48,807 nucleotides of DNA, taken from contig BFEA01000762.1 in assembly GCA_003427395.1 (NCBI GenBank), positions 215,727 to 264,533 on the forward strand, given 5' to 3'. Position 1 is the stretch's first letter; every line of letters begins with the position of its first letter. The DNA is from Chara braunii. Lineage: Eukaryota; Streptophyta; Charophyceae; Charales; Characeae. Under the pieces are notes generated by a model. The model saw nothing but the letters and a program-made list of their open reading frames with translations. It was not told the origin of the DNA and made no database searches. Below are positions 19,185 to 30,108 of the stretch, piece by piece. The position numbers were made by a program, and so were the translations under genes.

Positions 19185-20774
19185 ATGGACCTGTCGATCA
19201 GAAGGGACAGGGGGGCGAAACCCCTCCTCTTCTACCACGGTGCCATGAGGCATGTCCTCAACCGCCCGCTGGCAACGACGCCGTACGGGAGAGTGAGGGA
19301 TGGAACGACACCACCAACACGATCTACCCCTAACCCCCCCGTGGGGCAAGTCGGCCTTCCTGACACCCAACAGTCCATCACGAAGCCCTGGGGGAGCGGG
19401 GGGCAGAGCACTGGCACGCCAAGTGGAACTGAATCAGCAGAAGGAAACTCACCCCACACCGAATCATCAGGGAGCCGGAGTGGGATTGAACAGAGCCCCC
19501 TCCAGGATGAAGAGATGGCAGAAAAGGCACAAGGGAGAGAGGAAGGGGTGACGGAGGAGGCAAAAGAGGACGAAGAAATGCTGACAGAAGATGAAAGAAG
19601 GGAGGAAAAAGGAGGCGCGCGAGCATCGCAGAAAGCAGAGGGTGAAAAACCCTCATGGGCGCAGCGGGTTCGTGGCACGATTCAGGAAAAATCTTTGACC
19701 ATGAAAAGGCCCCCCGCGGACCCTCAGCAGTGAGAAGGAGAAGACCTGAAAATCCCCCTCCGGAACCTGTCTGCAGCTAGAGCTTATTTTCTCACGCTCT
19801 TCCTCATTCCCCCTGAGAACTGAGTGGTCGATCAAAGGGGGAGGAAAACACTGATCAAAACATACCCATTGGAGCAGCTGGAAGCGCGAGACCAGACATA
19901 CACAAAGCATGCTACTAACTAGCTGTTCCAAGGGGAGGCGGCACAAAGATCGGTCAATGACAAAATTAAGTGGATCTGTCGACAGTTGGAGACACTGAAA
20001 GGAAGCCCGGACGTGGTCCATGAGTTCTTTCTAATATAGCCGGTCTCCTCCAATGTCTTCACGATCCTCAGCCTGTTCACACAAGACAAACTGTGAATGG
20101 ATGGATGGAAGAGACTGTGCTGGGAGAGGTCGGAGGTACGTATCTACCTGTGGCAACCCAAAAAGATAACCCCGGAAGAGAAAAAGGAGCAAATGATGAA
20201 AGACTACTTTTGGGTGGAACTCAGACATATCCCGGTGGAAGTGCAGACATCCTTTATCCATGATCTGCGACAACACTATACCATCGTTGATTTTATTGAT
20301 GCACTTCCCGCGTACATTGCTAAGAGGGACGACTATGTGATGTTAGCACTCGATCTACCGAAGGATCAGCCCTTTTCGATCGACGACATCATTCCTTTCA
20401 AAATTGGTGGGAAGACATACCAAATCCATACAGCCCACAAATACAGGCCCTGGTGCTTTAAATGCAGGGCGTATGGACACCTGTGCACAGAATCAGCCTG
20501 CCCCCACCACCCGAACAAAAGGAAACCGGAGGTGGGGCGGCTTCGCCAAGACCCCCAGCACCCCAACCGATGGTATACAGTGGAATTGGGCCACGACGGT
20601 TGGGTCTACTTGGATGACAGAGATCACAAGGGGCAACCAAAACCGTTGGAATGGGCCCCCCCTGGCAAAACAATCGGGAATGGCCACATAGGCGGCCCAG
20701 CCACACCCCTGGAAGAGAAATCACAGTCACCCTCGTCTGAGAAATCACAGTCACCCTCGCCTGGGCGCCCGTAG
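19185..20774 (+). pseudogene. LINE ORF1: nucleic-acid-binding protein with CCHC knuckle
   Basis: A single frame can be followed from the ATG at 19,185 to the TAG at 20,772 without an indel, broken by five stops at 19,731, 19,821, 19,920, 20,037 and 20,094. The first 180 codons are low complexity and Glu-rich (EEMAEKAQGREEGVTEEAKE). The last third has a DUF4283-like region (YFWVELRHIPVEVQTSFIHD ... DYVMLALDLP ... FKIGGKTYQIHTAHKYRPW) followed at about 20,454 by CFKCRAYGHLCTESAC, a C-x2-C-x4-H-x6-C variant of the retroviral-type zinc knuckle. This order is typical of plant LINE ORF1 proteins, which coat the element RNA. The usual spacing is H-x4-C, so the knuckle is either variant or damaged. 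The tail repeats EKSQSPS twice. Confidence 0.75.
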
Positions 20775-22645
20775 GCCCCCTTGCCCAAGCTCCCAATCCA
20801 ACAAGATCCCGAGCCCTTGCAAAGCACGCAGCACCAGTCGCAGCGCCTACAGAGAAAGAAGAGGCGACTCCCGTTGGGGCCGGCAGCAGTTGCCTACCTA
20901 CCAACAGGACGTCTGCTGGGGGATCCGGGGGGAGGAGAGAAAAAGGGGGACGACACAGAAAACAACAAAGGACTGCCACCCCCGGAACCGGTAGCTGCTG
21001 GGCTACCTGCCAACAGGACGCCTGTTGAATGGGGAGAAAATGGGGGGAAACCCAGGAAAAAACAAGGAAACAGGGACGGGGAAGGAACAATTAAACACAA
21101 CTGAAGACCCGTTTAAGGACGCATTTGGGTCATCACCGATGGAGATAGAGGCCATTCCTGGTGCCCCTCCTCCCCCGCCTCCACCCCAGGAGATCGTGAT
21201 GGAGGACGCTACCGACGAGGCACATCAGCACACTCCTCAGCCCACACCTCACACCCAAGCGCAAACAGAAGCGAATGATACAAATGTGGCAACTGCAGCG
21301 AACGCCCCGGAAGACTGTCTGAGCAAGGTGGCGGATTGGCTCATGGACAGTCTCCAGATGAAATTCACAGGGCGGGATGATGATTTCTGGGATGACACGT
21401 ACAGAGCCCCGATCCCACTATTGGAAAGCAGCGGGAGCCTCAAAACGGCCTTGGCAAATGGGCTGCCGGAAGGGGCTGATTGGCAGAGCATCTGCCACAA
21501 GCTACTAGCGATAGTCATCAACCGCTTCCAACCTGGGGACCCGCAGGCGGCAAGCCCAGCCCCCTCGGCAATGTCCAGCGCAGTCGCCAGCAGTGTCTCT
21601 GGTAACAATGAAATTTCGGGAACGGGGAAAGGGAATTCGCAGGCCGGACGGGAAAAGGGGGATGAGGCTAGTGTTGACTCACAACAATGGCGGGGAGCAG
21701 AGGGCGATGCAGATGGGGGGGACCGGGATAGGGCTAACAAGGGACGCGACCACACCATCAATCAGACCGAACCGAAACCGGAGGGCATGAGGGGGAGCGG
21801 GGAGACACCTGTGGGAGAAGGGAAGGAAGACGACGGGGGGGATGGAACCGGGGCGAACAAAGGCCAGCACGCAAAAGAGGGAAGAACAGAGGACAGGGAA
21901 CACGATGAGCATGATTCTGGGAGGCTGGAGGACAGGGAGACACAGGTGGGCAAAGGGCAGCAACCGGACGAGACAGAGAGGACCATTAATTTGGCGCAGG
22001 GGCAAGAGGAAGAAGGCCTCTGCCTAGCATTGGCAGCATGGAGTCCGGATGCAACAACCACATGCCACAGAAGTCAGCCACCCAAGCCAAGACCCCCCCC
22101 CGAAACCCCCAGATCTGGACCTTACCAGCAAACGACAAAAATTGTGCCACGTGCTGGAAAAGGAAGGTGCCTTGCAAGAGCCGCTGGAAAAAGGTCTAGT
22201 TTTTATACCGGTCAGGCAACGCGAGAAAACATGGGAAGTAGGGCTATCTATACCATCCGGGGCAACACATGTCGAGGTTACTCTAAAAGGGTGGTCATCC
22301 TTCCTCCTTTCCCTCTCATCGTGGGGAGGAGGCCCCACCCTGCTCAGATCATATATCATTCAGCTGATAAAAGACCAACTCCCCTCGGGGGCCTCCGCTG
22401 CAGTGGTTGTCTCATACGGTAAACAAAGACTAGCTGGCAAGGACATCTACATTCAGTATGGCCACGAGGAGGTGGATCTCCGCTGGTTCAACGAGGAAGC
22501 CTTGTCGGACCTGCAATTACTGAAAATCAAACCTGGCGACCTATGGACTGCAGAGGAAACCACGACGCTCTTAGCCAAATTGGTGCTTAATGGAACCCTG
22601 CGTAATGGGGGTACCTTGAGCACAGCCCTGTGGCTCCCTCTCTAG
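20775..22645 (+). pseudogene. LINE ORF1 second segment, acidic, with C-terminal globular part
   Basis: After the TAG at 20,772 the first frame stays open to 21,104; the next frame is open from 21,025 to 22,422 (465 codons), and a third takes over after a run of nine C's at 22,091-22,099 and continues to 22,645. Composition is continuous across these shifts: Pro/Gln-rich (EAIPGAPPPPPPPQEIVMED), a helical patch (CLSKVADWLMDSLQMKF), then a long Glu/Asp/Gly/Arg-rich linker with many EGKEDDGG-like stretches. The C-terminal 190 residues look folded (EKTWEVGLSIPSGATHVEVT, LKGWSSFLLSLSSWGGGP, SYIIQLIKDQLPSGASAAVV). I do not recognise a domain. It may be an extra ORF1 domain or a separate middle ORF of this LINE family. 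The poly(C) shift could be a sequencing error. Confidence 0.55.
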
Positions 22646-22745
22646 GTGGCCCCGACAGACAGTTCAAGGAAAGAAACATAAATTAATGACAACTGCAATG
22701 AATACTATTGATGCACTATACAATAGAGACAAACAATAGAAGCTC

Positions 22746-23461
22746 TCCAAAAGAGCAGCGGACCTCGACCTCCGCTCCCTGAACGTCAACGGGCTTGCCT
22801 CGGCAAATCTGTTTAAGAGGCAAGCAATAATGGAACAACTCAGAGGGGTGGAAGGAAGGGACTGGCCAAACGTAGTATGTATATAGGAAACACACTTATT
22901 AAACACTCCAGAGCATAACCACGCTCATAAAGAAATTTGGCCATATCAATCTTACCGAGCACACGCCCAAAGACCGGGCAGTGGCGGGGTGGTCATTTGG
23001 CTTCCCCCGGAATCAAGGGTGGAACCCTTAAATTGGCCGGCAGATCTGGAGGGTGGCAGCTGGGTCTACCTCCTTGCAATGCTGGAACTGGAGGTGGTGA
23101 CGATCCTCAACATATACGCCCCGAACGATCCTCGAGAGAGGCAAATTTTTTTTTAGCACCTGAAGCCCGACCTGCCTGACTCAACGCGGCCCCGGACCGG
23201 TGGCTTGACAGATGGAGGGTCCCCTCGCCTTGCCCAACATATATCGGGAATGATGAACGAATCATCACAGATCTGACACAGTCACTCGGCCTCATCGATT
23301 CGTTTCGCCTGAGACACCCGTCTCGGCGTATCTTCACATGCTTCCGCAAGAACCAAACAGAGCGCATCTTCAAATCACGCATCGACTTAATCCTTATTTC
23401 CGATGAATTACAGGGAGCACTACAAATAGCCGAGATTTTCCCTCGGAGCCCCCATCCGGGA
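22746..23461 (+). pseudogene. LINE ORF2 N-terminus: APE-type endonuclease, disrupted
   Basis: The frame opens with LSKRAADLDLRSLNVNGLAS, the start motif of apurinic-like endonucleases of LINEs. The catalytic-Glu motif reads NVVCI, stop (TAG at 22,884), ETHL, where the stop replaces the usual Gln before the Glu. GGVVIWL, LNIYAPNDPRERQIFF and a second TAG at 23,154 follow. The reading then moves to another frame by about 23,180 and continues WLDRW ... LGLIDSFRLRHPSRRIFT ... SRIDLILIS and GLDHTMC, which are the C-terminal SRID and (S/L)DH motifs. The expected GGDFN motif is missing at the frame change, which suggests a deletion there. The enzyme would nick target DNA for target-primed reverse transcription; this copy could not. 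Confidence 0.8.
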
Positions 23462-25270
23462 TTGGATCACACAATGTGCCTGGCTATCTTTTCCTTTCGG
23501 AAGAAACCGGACCAAGGAAAAGGGTTTTACAAGCTCAATACATCCCTACTGACTATTGACCGCTTCAAAGCCTACCTAAAGGAGGCTTGGTCCTTTTGGC
23601 AAAATCAAAGGGACCAGCTCCAGGACGACATACTTTGGTTCAACAACGGTCTGGCTTTCCTAGGCCGAAAGTGCAACGAATACTCAAGACTACGGGAGGC
23701 CCAGCGCCACGCCGAGGAAATCGAATTACAAAACCGACTACAGTACCTCCAACAACAAGAAGATGAAGCTGAAACTGACGACACGGAGCAACAAAAGGAA
23801 CTGGCCACAGAAATACTGACACTTGAAACCCGGATCCTTGACCACATGGAACATAGATGGCAAGGCCTTCGGATCCGCGACAAGCTACACAAACATAAGG
23901 TGGAAGGATCAATGGATGTACGGTTTTTCGCACTGGCCAAGATAAAAGTGGCAGAACAACTATTGAAGCACTGGAGGACCCCAATCTTCATCGGGGACCG
24001 CTGTTCACCTCTACAGCGGAGTGCACCAAAATAGCAAGGGACTTCTATCAGAACCTCTTTAAGTCGGAATGCGGGGACAGACCCCTCGCACAGCGACTGG
24101 GGGAGATAGAGGAGTTCTTGAGTCCCCTCTCCCGAACTCTTACAGAGCATCAGTGGGAGCAGCTGGAGATGCCACTAACAAAGGAGGAGGTGTGGACAGC
24201 CCTGATGCTAATAGATGAGGAGAAGACCCCGGGTATCGATGGTCTGCCANNNNNNNNNNNNNNNNNNNNNNNNNNNNNNNNNNNNNNNNNNNNNNNNNNN
24301 NNNNNNNNNNNNNNNNNNNNNNNNNNNNNNNNNNNNNNNNNNNNNNNNNNNNNNTCCCAAGACCTGATGGACTACTATCTTACAGAGCATTAGCGGGAGC
24401 AGCTGGAGATGCCACTAACAAAGGAGGAGGTGTGGACAGCCCTGATGCTCATGGATGAGGAGAAGACCCCGGGTATCGATGGTCTGCCAAAAGAGTTCAA
24501 GGAGTCAATGTGGGGAACCATCTCCCAAGACCTGATGGAATACTATCACACATTGTGGGAGACAGGCCAAATGGGGGAATTTGTGGGCCAAGGGGTGCTG
24601 ACGCTCCTCTACAAGAAAGGTGAAAGCACTAATATCCGGAACTATCGGCCTATCACTCTCCTCATAGTGGTTTATAAAATGGTGGCGAAGGCACTGACCA
24701 ACCTTATGGCTAAGATAATGGCCGACGTCATCCACCCTGACCAGACTGGCTTCATTAAAGGCAGGAACATCCAAGATAACATCCTTCTTGTCAATGAGGT
24801 GATTAAACTTACAACACAGTCAAAACACAACGCGGCAATTATCTTTATTGATTTTGAAAAAGCTTATCATGTGGATTGGGTTTTTCTAGACAAATGCCTG
24901 GAGAAGCTCAATTTTGGTCCCGCCTTCAGGCGCTGGGTGAAAATCCTGCACAAAAACGCGACAACTAGGGTCATGATCAATGGTTACCTCCCGCCGCCTA
25001 TCTCCCTTCATAGATTTGTTAGGCAAGGGGACCCGATTGCCCCGTACTTGTTTGTGATCGTAATGGAAGCCCTCGCAGCGAATTTGCGAACCAACAAGGA
25101 CATTAGGAAAATCCAGATCTCTTCAATCCCCAAGGACGCAATCCCGGTGTGTTCGCTGTTCGCTGACGATCTCACACTGATGGTGGAGGCATCCCATGCA
25201 TCAATGGAGGAGGTGCAACAAATGATGGAAAGGTTTTGTTCCCTGTTGGATATGAGAGTCAACTGGGGGA
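23462..25270 (+). pseudogene. LINE ORF2 reverse transcriptase, disrupted
   Basis: The endonuclease frame stays open to 24,034 (190 codons of linker with a Glu/Gln-rich coiled coil, EEIELQNRLQYLQQQEDEAE). The reading shifts frame near 24,000 and goes on through FYQNLF, then KEEVWTALMLMDEEKTPGID. RT motifs follow: YRPITLLIVVYKMVAKAL, TGFIKGRNIQDNILLVNEVI, FIDFEKAYHVDW (motif A, about 24,844), RQGDPIAPYLFVIVMEALAA (motif B, about 25,020) and CSLFADDLTLM (motif C, FADD at 25,159). The catalytic Asp residues are present. Motif B has RQGDP where most LINEs have RQGCP. A tandem duplication and a 105-N gap interrupt the region at 24,146-24,490. A frameshift near 25,262 ends this segment. Confidence 0.88.
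24146..24490. repeat. 240-bp offset duplication around a 105-N gap inside the RT
   Basis: The segment containing AAGGAGGAGGTGTGGACAGC at 24,181 recurs at 24,421, exactly 240 bp on, with a handful of substitutions. Ns fill 24,250-24,354. Between the copies the protein reads SQDLMDYYLTEH and then restarts at REQLEMPL after a stop, so motif-0 of the RT is represented twice. The pattern suggests that two allelic or paralogous ends were joined across a gap rather than merged. Confidence 0.88.
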
Positions 25271-25361
25271 ACAAAACCTTGGGATGGTGGATCCACCATC
25301 AAGGGGTCAGACCTCCAGAGACACCGAAAGTTAAATGGCTCCCAAATGAAGCCCCATCCGG

Positions 25362-26225
25362 GTGTTGGGTGTTGCACTGTCAGCAAACGGGCGACCATCA
25401 GGGAATAATGATTGGATTTCCAAACCGCCCTTGGAAAAGCTAACACATTGGAAGGACCGACATACCTCGCTGATGGGACGATCCTTGGTAATTAACAATG
25501 TCGTTTTTGCCTCCCTGTGGTACCGGTCAGTTATTTGGGCTCTTGACAATGCAGCCCTCCGACCTCTGAAACGTCGGATAGCCGCATTTCTATGGAGGGG
25601 TGACTCGGAAAAACACTACGTGATCAGCAGGGTAGCATGGCAGTCCATAATCCAGCCCAAGGCTAGAGGGGGGCTGGGCATAATTGACCCAACAATTCAA
25701 ACCAGGGCCTTAGCCCTGCAATGGCTCAAACGCCTGCTCTTTAACCCGGACACCCCATGGCGAGGGCTGGCCCTGGAACAAATATCTAGGCTGGCTCGGG
25801 AAACGGCCACGCGAACGCACCCACTAACGTGGCTGGAAAATAGGGGTTGGCCAATACCGCGAGGAAACACCAGACATCAGAACCCCGAGCTGAATTCGCC
25901 GAGAAAACGGGCAAGGAATGATCTGCGCAATGATCGCTTCTGGCCATCCCTGCTGAACACATGGAGGAGCCTTCCCCTGCCGGATAAGATACTACCCAAG
26001 CGATGGGATGAGGTGTTTCGACAACCTCTCTTTGACAATCGGAAACTGGTCAATCCCAGAGGCCAGGTCCTACGGGGGGCGGACTCCCCTTGGCGGGTGT
26101 GGGTGAAGAGAGGTGTGATCAGAGTCAGGGATATATGGGACCCGGCTACGACCAACTGGATTGACACGGACCTGCTGAGGCAAAAGCTACGGTACAGTGG
26201 AGAAGGCCCTAGAGGAAATCATTGA
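25362..26225 (+). pseudogene. LINE ORF2 thumb/connector segment
   Basis: This 287-codon segment is in a third frame relative to the RT core. It contains the conserved post-RT features of LINE ORF2: LGVALSANGRPSGNNDW, LTHWKDRHTSLMGRSLVINN, SLWYRSVIWALDNAALRPL, RIAAFLWRG and ARGGLGIIDPTIQTRALALQ, which correspond to the widely shared 'W....LS..GR..LI..V...' and 'FLW.G......W..+..P...GGLG' blocks. It ends near 26,200 where the frame shifts again to the C-terminal segment. The start coordinate is the first open codon, not a translational start. Confidence 0.85.
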
Positions 26226-27690
26226 GAGAATCCCCCTCAACTGGTGGAAAATCCTCAGGCAAGGTCCCACGTTACGGGAGTCGGACTGGGTGCAGATCCC
26301 GGGCGCTCAAGGGGAACTTGGGAATGTGGTGGAATGCAGCCCGACTGGGCCAGTGGTGGTCGATATCTTCCAAATCGGTCGGGATAACACCCTGTATCGG
26401 CCAACACCAGAGGAGATACGATTCTACTGCAAAGAGGAACTATCGCGGGTCAGGGTCCTTAAGGATGGAGCTAACTCGGTGGCCTTCTCCCCGGACACCC
26501 CCATTGCGCAGCTACCTTTTGACCCAGCGAAATGGTCATGGACAGTCCCGGGGGAAAGGAGGAAACCGGGCACCAGGACCCTCCACAGTATGACAGTCAA
26601 GTCTGCGTATAGAATGTGGTGCCCTCGAACTGACCTCCGGGCCCGGGTAGAGGATAGATGGATGCGGCATTTAAACATCAGTAAAAATGAACTCTGGGGG
26701 GTTAAATGGTTCCATCTAGCCAAATCGAAACCTGCAAAACTGGCCGCCCTCCAGTGGCAAATGGAACACCGCTGCCTACCAACCAATGATTGGTTGATAG
26801 ACCGGACGAACCTCGAAGAGACGGGACGAGCCCTCCCGTGGTGCAAGTTATGCACCAGCTCCTTCCTCTCCAGGAAAAGATCAGAAACAATAGAGCATAT
26901 CTTTTTGCAGTGCCCAAGGGCTATCTGGCTCTGGCGATGGTGGGACAGAATTTGGAATCGGCCGAGACCAACGGCCTGGCCCTGGAACTGAAGAGCGCTC
27001 CTGTTAGAAACATGGACAAAGGAGCAGGCGGCTGTTTTCACTCATAATATCTTCAAGCTGGGACGCAGGGTCGTGATTTGGGCACTATGGAGACGACGCT
27101 GCACGTATGAGATGGAAGGAGTGAGAATGGACGAACCGGAGTTCACAGAGATGATACAACAGCAAATACAAACCGATATAACAACACACTGGGAAGAGAC
27201 CAAGGCACAAATTTGTCATATACACACACAGAAAGAAATACAACAAAAAATCCAAGACTTCAGTGCAAACTGGCTTGGGGGGAAGAACGGGGGAAGGATA
27301 GGGACGGTGGAACGGGTGGGAACAAAAGGGGATCTGGGGAGAGCTCAGGAAAAGGAAGAGCGACCTGAGACGTATCGGCTGACCTTCCACGAGTGGGCCA
27401 AGGTGGATCCTGCAATTCCAATGAGAACGACGGATGACTTCCCAGATCTCTTCCCCCCCCCTTGCGAACAGTATAGTAGAATTGGGATGGTATGGGGGAT
27501 GAGGGAACATGGAATTGGAATGGTACGGGGGACGAGGGAACATGGGGAACATGGGGAAGGGAAAGAGAGGGGTACTACAATCCTCAGAGGAGGGAACATG
27601 GGGAACATGGGGAAGGGAAGGAGAGGGGTACTACAATCCTCAGAGCAGGGGTCTGCTAGGTATATCGGTGGTATCTGGCGGCCAGGTTAA
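26197..27690 (+). pseudogene. LINE ORF2 C-terminus with Cys/His motif
   Basis: One frame runs from 26,197 to 27,690 with a single TGA at 26,989-26,991. It includes FHLAKSKPAKLAALQWQMEH, then WCKLCTSSFLSRKRSETIEH followed by IFLQCP. This C-x2-C...H-x4-C arrangement is the C-terminal motif of plant-type LINE ORF2 proteins. After the TGA the frame continues without a shift (RALLLETWTKEQAAVFTHNI, GRRVVIWALWRRR), so the stop is a point change. The last 70 codons are Gly/Glu/Arg repeats encoded by a 56-bp tandem duplication at about 27,535-27,646 and are probably beyond the functional protein. Confidence 0.8.
27535..27646. repeat. 56-bp tandem duplication near the LINE 3' end
   Basis: AGGGAACATGGGGAACATGG followed by GGAAGGGAA(A/G)GAGAGGGGTA and CTACAATCCTCAGAG occurs at 27,535 and 27,591. 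Single point differences separate the copies. Confidence 0.9.
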
Positions 27691-27952
27691 GAGCTGAAGA
27701 GGCAGACCCCTCGTGACAATCACGTATTTAGCTAGTTCCCATCCAATGCCTGCTCAATCAATCCCCTGGGTGACAGGGCAATCAATGCTGGAAGGCCTCA
27801 TACCCATCCTCCTCAACTGAATCTGTATATATGGGACGCTGGACCCGCTTTCCAGCAGGTGCTGCTCCCCACCAATAGATGCAGTCTCCCCCTGGGTGCT
27901 AGTGGTGTCTGCTCATACTAGCGGCACTAGCACTGGCAGAGGATGTGTTTCC

Positions 27953-27976
27953 AAAAAAAAAAAAAAAAAAAAAAAA
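27953..27976 (+). other. LINE poly(A) tail (24 A)
   Basis: An uninterrupted run of 24 A's follows TGTGTTTCC at the end of about 260 bp of non-coding sequence downstream of ORF2. It marks the 3' end of the plus-strand LINE. Confidence 0.9.
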
Positions 27977-28055
27977 GCGGTTTGCTCGCCTGCCGAGAGG
28001 TTGTAGAGGCCATAATTAGATGTTACCCAAACGCGGTAGGATTCCGGGGCGGTGG

Positions 28056-29715
28056 CGAACTGTTTTCTGCAACCGCACGATTTTCTGCGCAAGGCTACTT
28101 CGGGGGTTGAATCGGGAGGGCCCGCGGGATTACATGGGTGCCCTTGCTTTTCTTGTTTTTCGGAATCGATGCCAGGGTAATCTTGTGACGATTGGTAGCT
28201 GGTCGTGCCTTAGCGAGCGCGAAAGATAATTGTTGCCATAGCTTCTTTTTTGTTCAGCTGTGGGAAATGAGAATTTTGGCACGATTGTCACGCGGGAAAA
28301 TCTTTTTGAATTTCCAACCGAGGTCGAGCCCCTGTGGGCTCTCGGAATTTGCTTCGTTCGAAATTTCTTTTTGCAATTAGGATTTAGATTAGGAATTTAG
28401 GCGTGTCTGAATTTCTGTTGCACGACGCTTCTTGCTTGAGCACGATTTGCCGCGTCAAGATCTGTGTTCTGACTTTTCCGCGCCTTTATCCTTGCGTGTA
28501 ACTGTAATTTTTATTTTGGCGGGCAACGACGGGCATAATTGTAACAGTAATCCTCCTATTCTTGATATCTTTTGTGTGTCCCTGTGCGCGCATATTTCTT
28601 CCTCAGTCCTAATTGGCCGGAACGCTTGCATGACTGGATCGATGTGTAGCGTGAGGCTACGTCCCCCATGTCGCGGCCTAACCATGCAGACGTAGGCACT
28701 TCCTTCCTCTCCTTCTTTTTCCACTTAGGCACAACCCCATATATCTCGCGCAAGCATGCATGCTATAAATTTCGCAAGTGCAAGTAACTCGCTCTCTAAG
28801 AATTTTGGGAGTTTGCGCAGTCGAGAGGATCGGCTAATGAGCAAGATTTGGAAGGTGAGTAGGGAGTTGGGTGATCTGACGAGCTAGTGCTGGGCGTGCG
28901 GGGTTGACGTGGGGCCGCGATAGACTATGGCGCACAGACGAACCTGGCTGGCATGTCCGGACTAAGCGGGGTGACAACTCTGTGTGGATGCGAGGCAACG
29001 GACTGCCCGCATCGGGATGTTGTAAAGAGAGAGAGAGAGATAGAGACGGGATGTGTTGTGATGATGTTTCTCTTTCGTCCTTCTGAGCAATTTTGGTATT
29101 CAGCGTTAGTTGCCCTTGTCCTTTTTTTGATCGGCATCTCAGATTTATCGTTTTCCTTGCTTCCTTTCTTCGGAGATTGACATGTGGATTGTTTTTCCCC
29201 ACTCCCCATCTTTGTCTTTTTGAATCGGATAATCTGATTGATTGGTTACCAGCAATCGAGCCTTGATCTCTGGGCTGATTGGCCAAAGAATTGTTGCATG
29301 ACCCTTGATTCTTTATGTTTGTATGTAAGCTAGGTGCATGGATGATAGGCGTGATTTTGTATGTGTATGAATTAAATAAGCATGCTAGACGATTAGATGA
29401 TCATCTCACGGTCTCACTATAGGATGATCCATCTCCCGACCACTGACTTTCACCTATGTGGAGGCCCGACCAAAGACGATCGCTGCCTACACGGGCATCT
29501 GCGAAACCCAAACTCGACTAATTTCCCGAATGGCTGGTTTTTCACCCCGACTTGCAGCATGAATTGGATTTCCCTTTCGTGTCACTGAGCGCGAGTGTTT
29601 GAGGGATCGGGAATTTCGGGAATATTGAGAGTATTCTTGTTTGTCTGCTCGACCCTGGGCGGAGCCTCCGAAATTTCCCTACTTGATAGGGAACGAACGT
29701 ATTTGCGAGTGGGAC
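28056..29715 (+). repeat. Family X copy B, left part
   Basis: Homology to copy A begins at CTGTTTTCTGCAACCGCACG, about 80 bp after the LINE tail, and continues collinearly to TTTGCGAGTGGGAC at 29,702-29,715, corresponding to 13,760-13,772 of copy A. The AG microsatellite is only about seven units here. The collinear remainder resumes at 42,874. The peptide FPYLIGNERICEWD is preserved just before the break. Confidence 0.88.
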
Positions 29716-29796
29716 CGGTGTCGTCCACCGTACGGCCCGTACGGACGAACGGACAGATGGGCGTACGGGCGTACGGATGGCAGTCGTACGACGGTG
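29716..29796. repeat. CGTACGG-rich left end of the insertion
   Basis: CGTACGG occurs at 29,729, 29,738, 29,762 and 29,770, and a CGTACGACGG variant follows near 29,785. CGTACG is self-complementary, so the cluster can pair with the right-end cluster. Arrays of short subterminal motifs are typical transposase-binding regions; that role is inferred. Confidence 0.65.
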
Positions 29797-30032
29797 ATTT
29801 GGGGGCCAAAAAAAACCCAAAAAAAATAAAAAAAATGGGGTTCTACAACCCCTTTTTTTTTTTTTTGACATTTGAAAGGATTTAAAAAAAAATCAAAAAC
29901 AAAAAAGGACGAAAAAAAAAAAGAAAAAAAAAAAAACTCGTGGCGAAAAAAAAACGGGCAGTTGCCCCGCATGCGTGTGTGTGTGTGTGTCTGTGTGTGT
30001 GTGTTCGCGGGGGGGAGGCGACCCCCCCACTG

Positions 30033-30036
<4 letters not shown>

Positions 30037-30084
<48 letters not shown>
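30037..30084. repeat. (CAAT)n microsatellite, left
   Basis: Twelve CAAT units follow GGGGGGGAGGCGACCCCCCC ACTGC. The same lead-in, GGGGGGGAGGCGACCCC, precedes the CAAT array at 42,437 to the right of arm 2, so the two arrays are paralogous. Confidence 0.95.
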
Positions 30085-30086
<2 letters not shown>

Positions 30087-30108
30087 AAAAAACGCGCCCG
30101 TTTGTGTG

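Larger units (their letters stand above)
18000..27976 (+). mobile_element. LINE retrotransposon, degenerate, with poly(A) tail
   Basis: Plus-strand order is: tandem-repeat-rich leader (about 18.3-19.18 kb), ORF1 with a CCHC knuckle, a second acidic ORF1 segment, ORF2 with an APE-type endonuclease, a reverse transcriptase and a C-terminal Cys/His motif, a 3' untranslated region and 24 A's at 27,953-27,976. This is the layout of APE-containing LINEs of the L1-like type common in plants. The 5' end is not fixed; no homologous copy is in the window. Many in-frame stops and at least six frameshifts make it non-autonomous. The combined ORF1 region (about 3.4 kb) is long for a LINE. A clear target-site duplication was not found. 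Confidence 0.88.
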
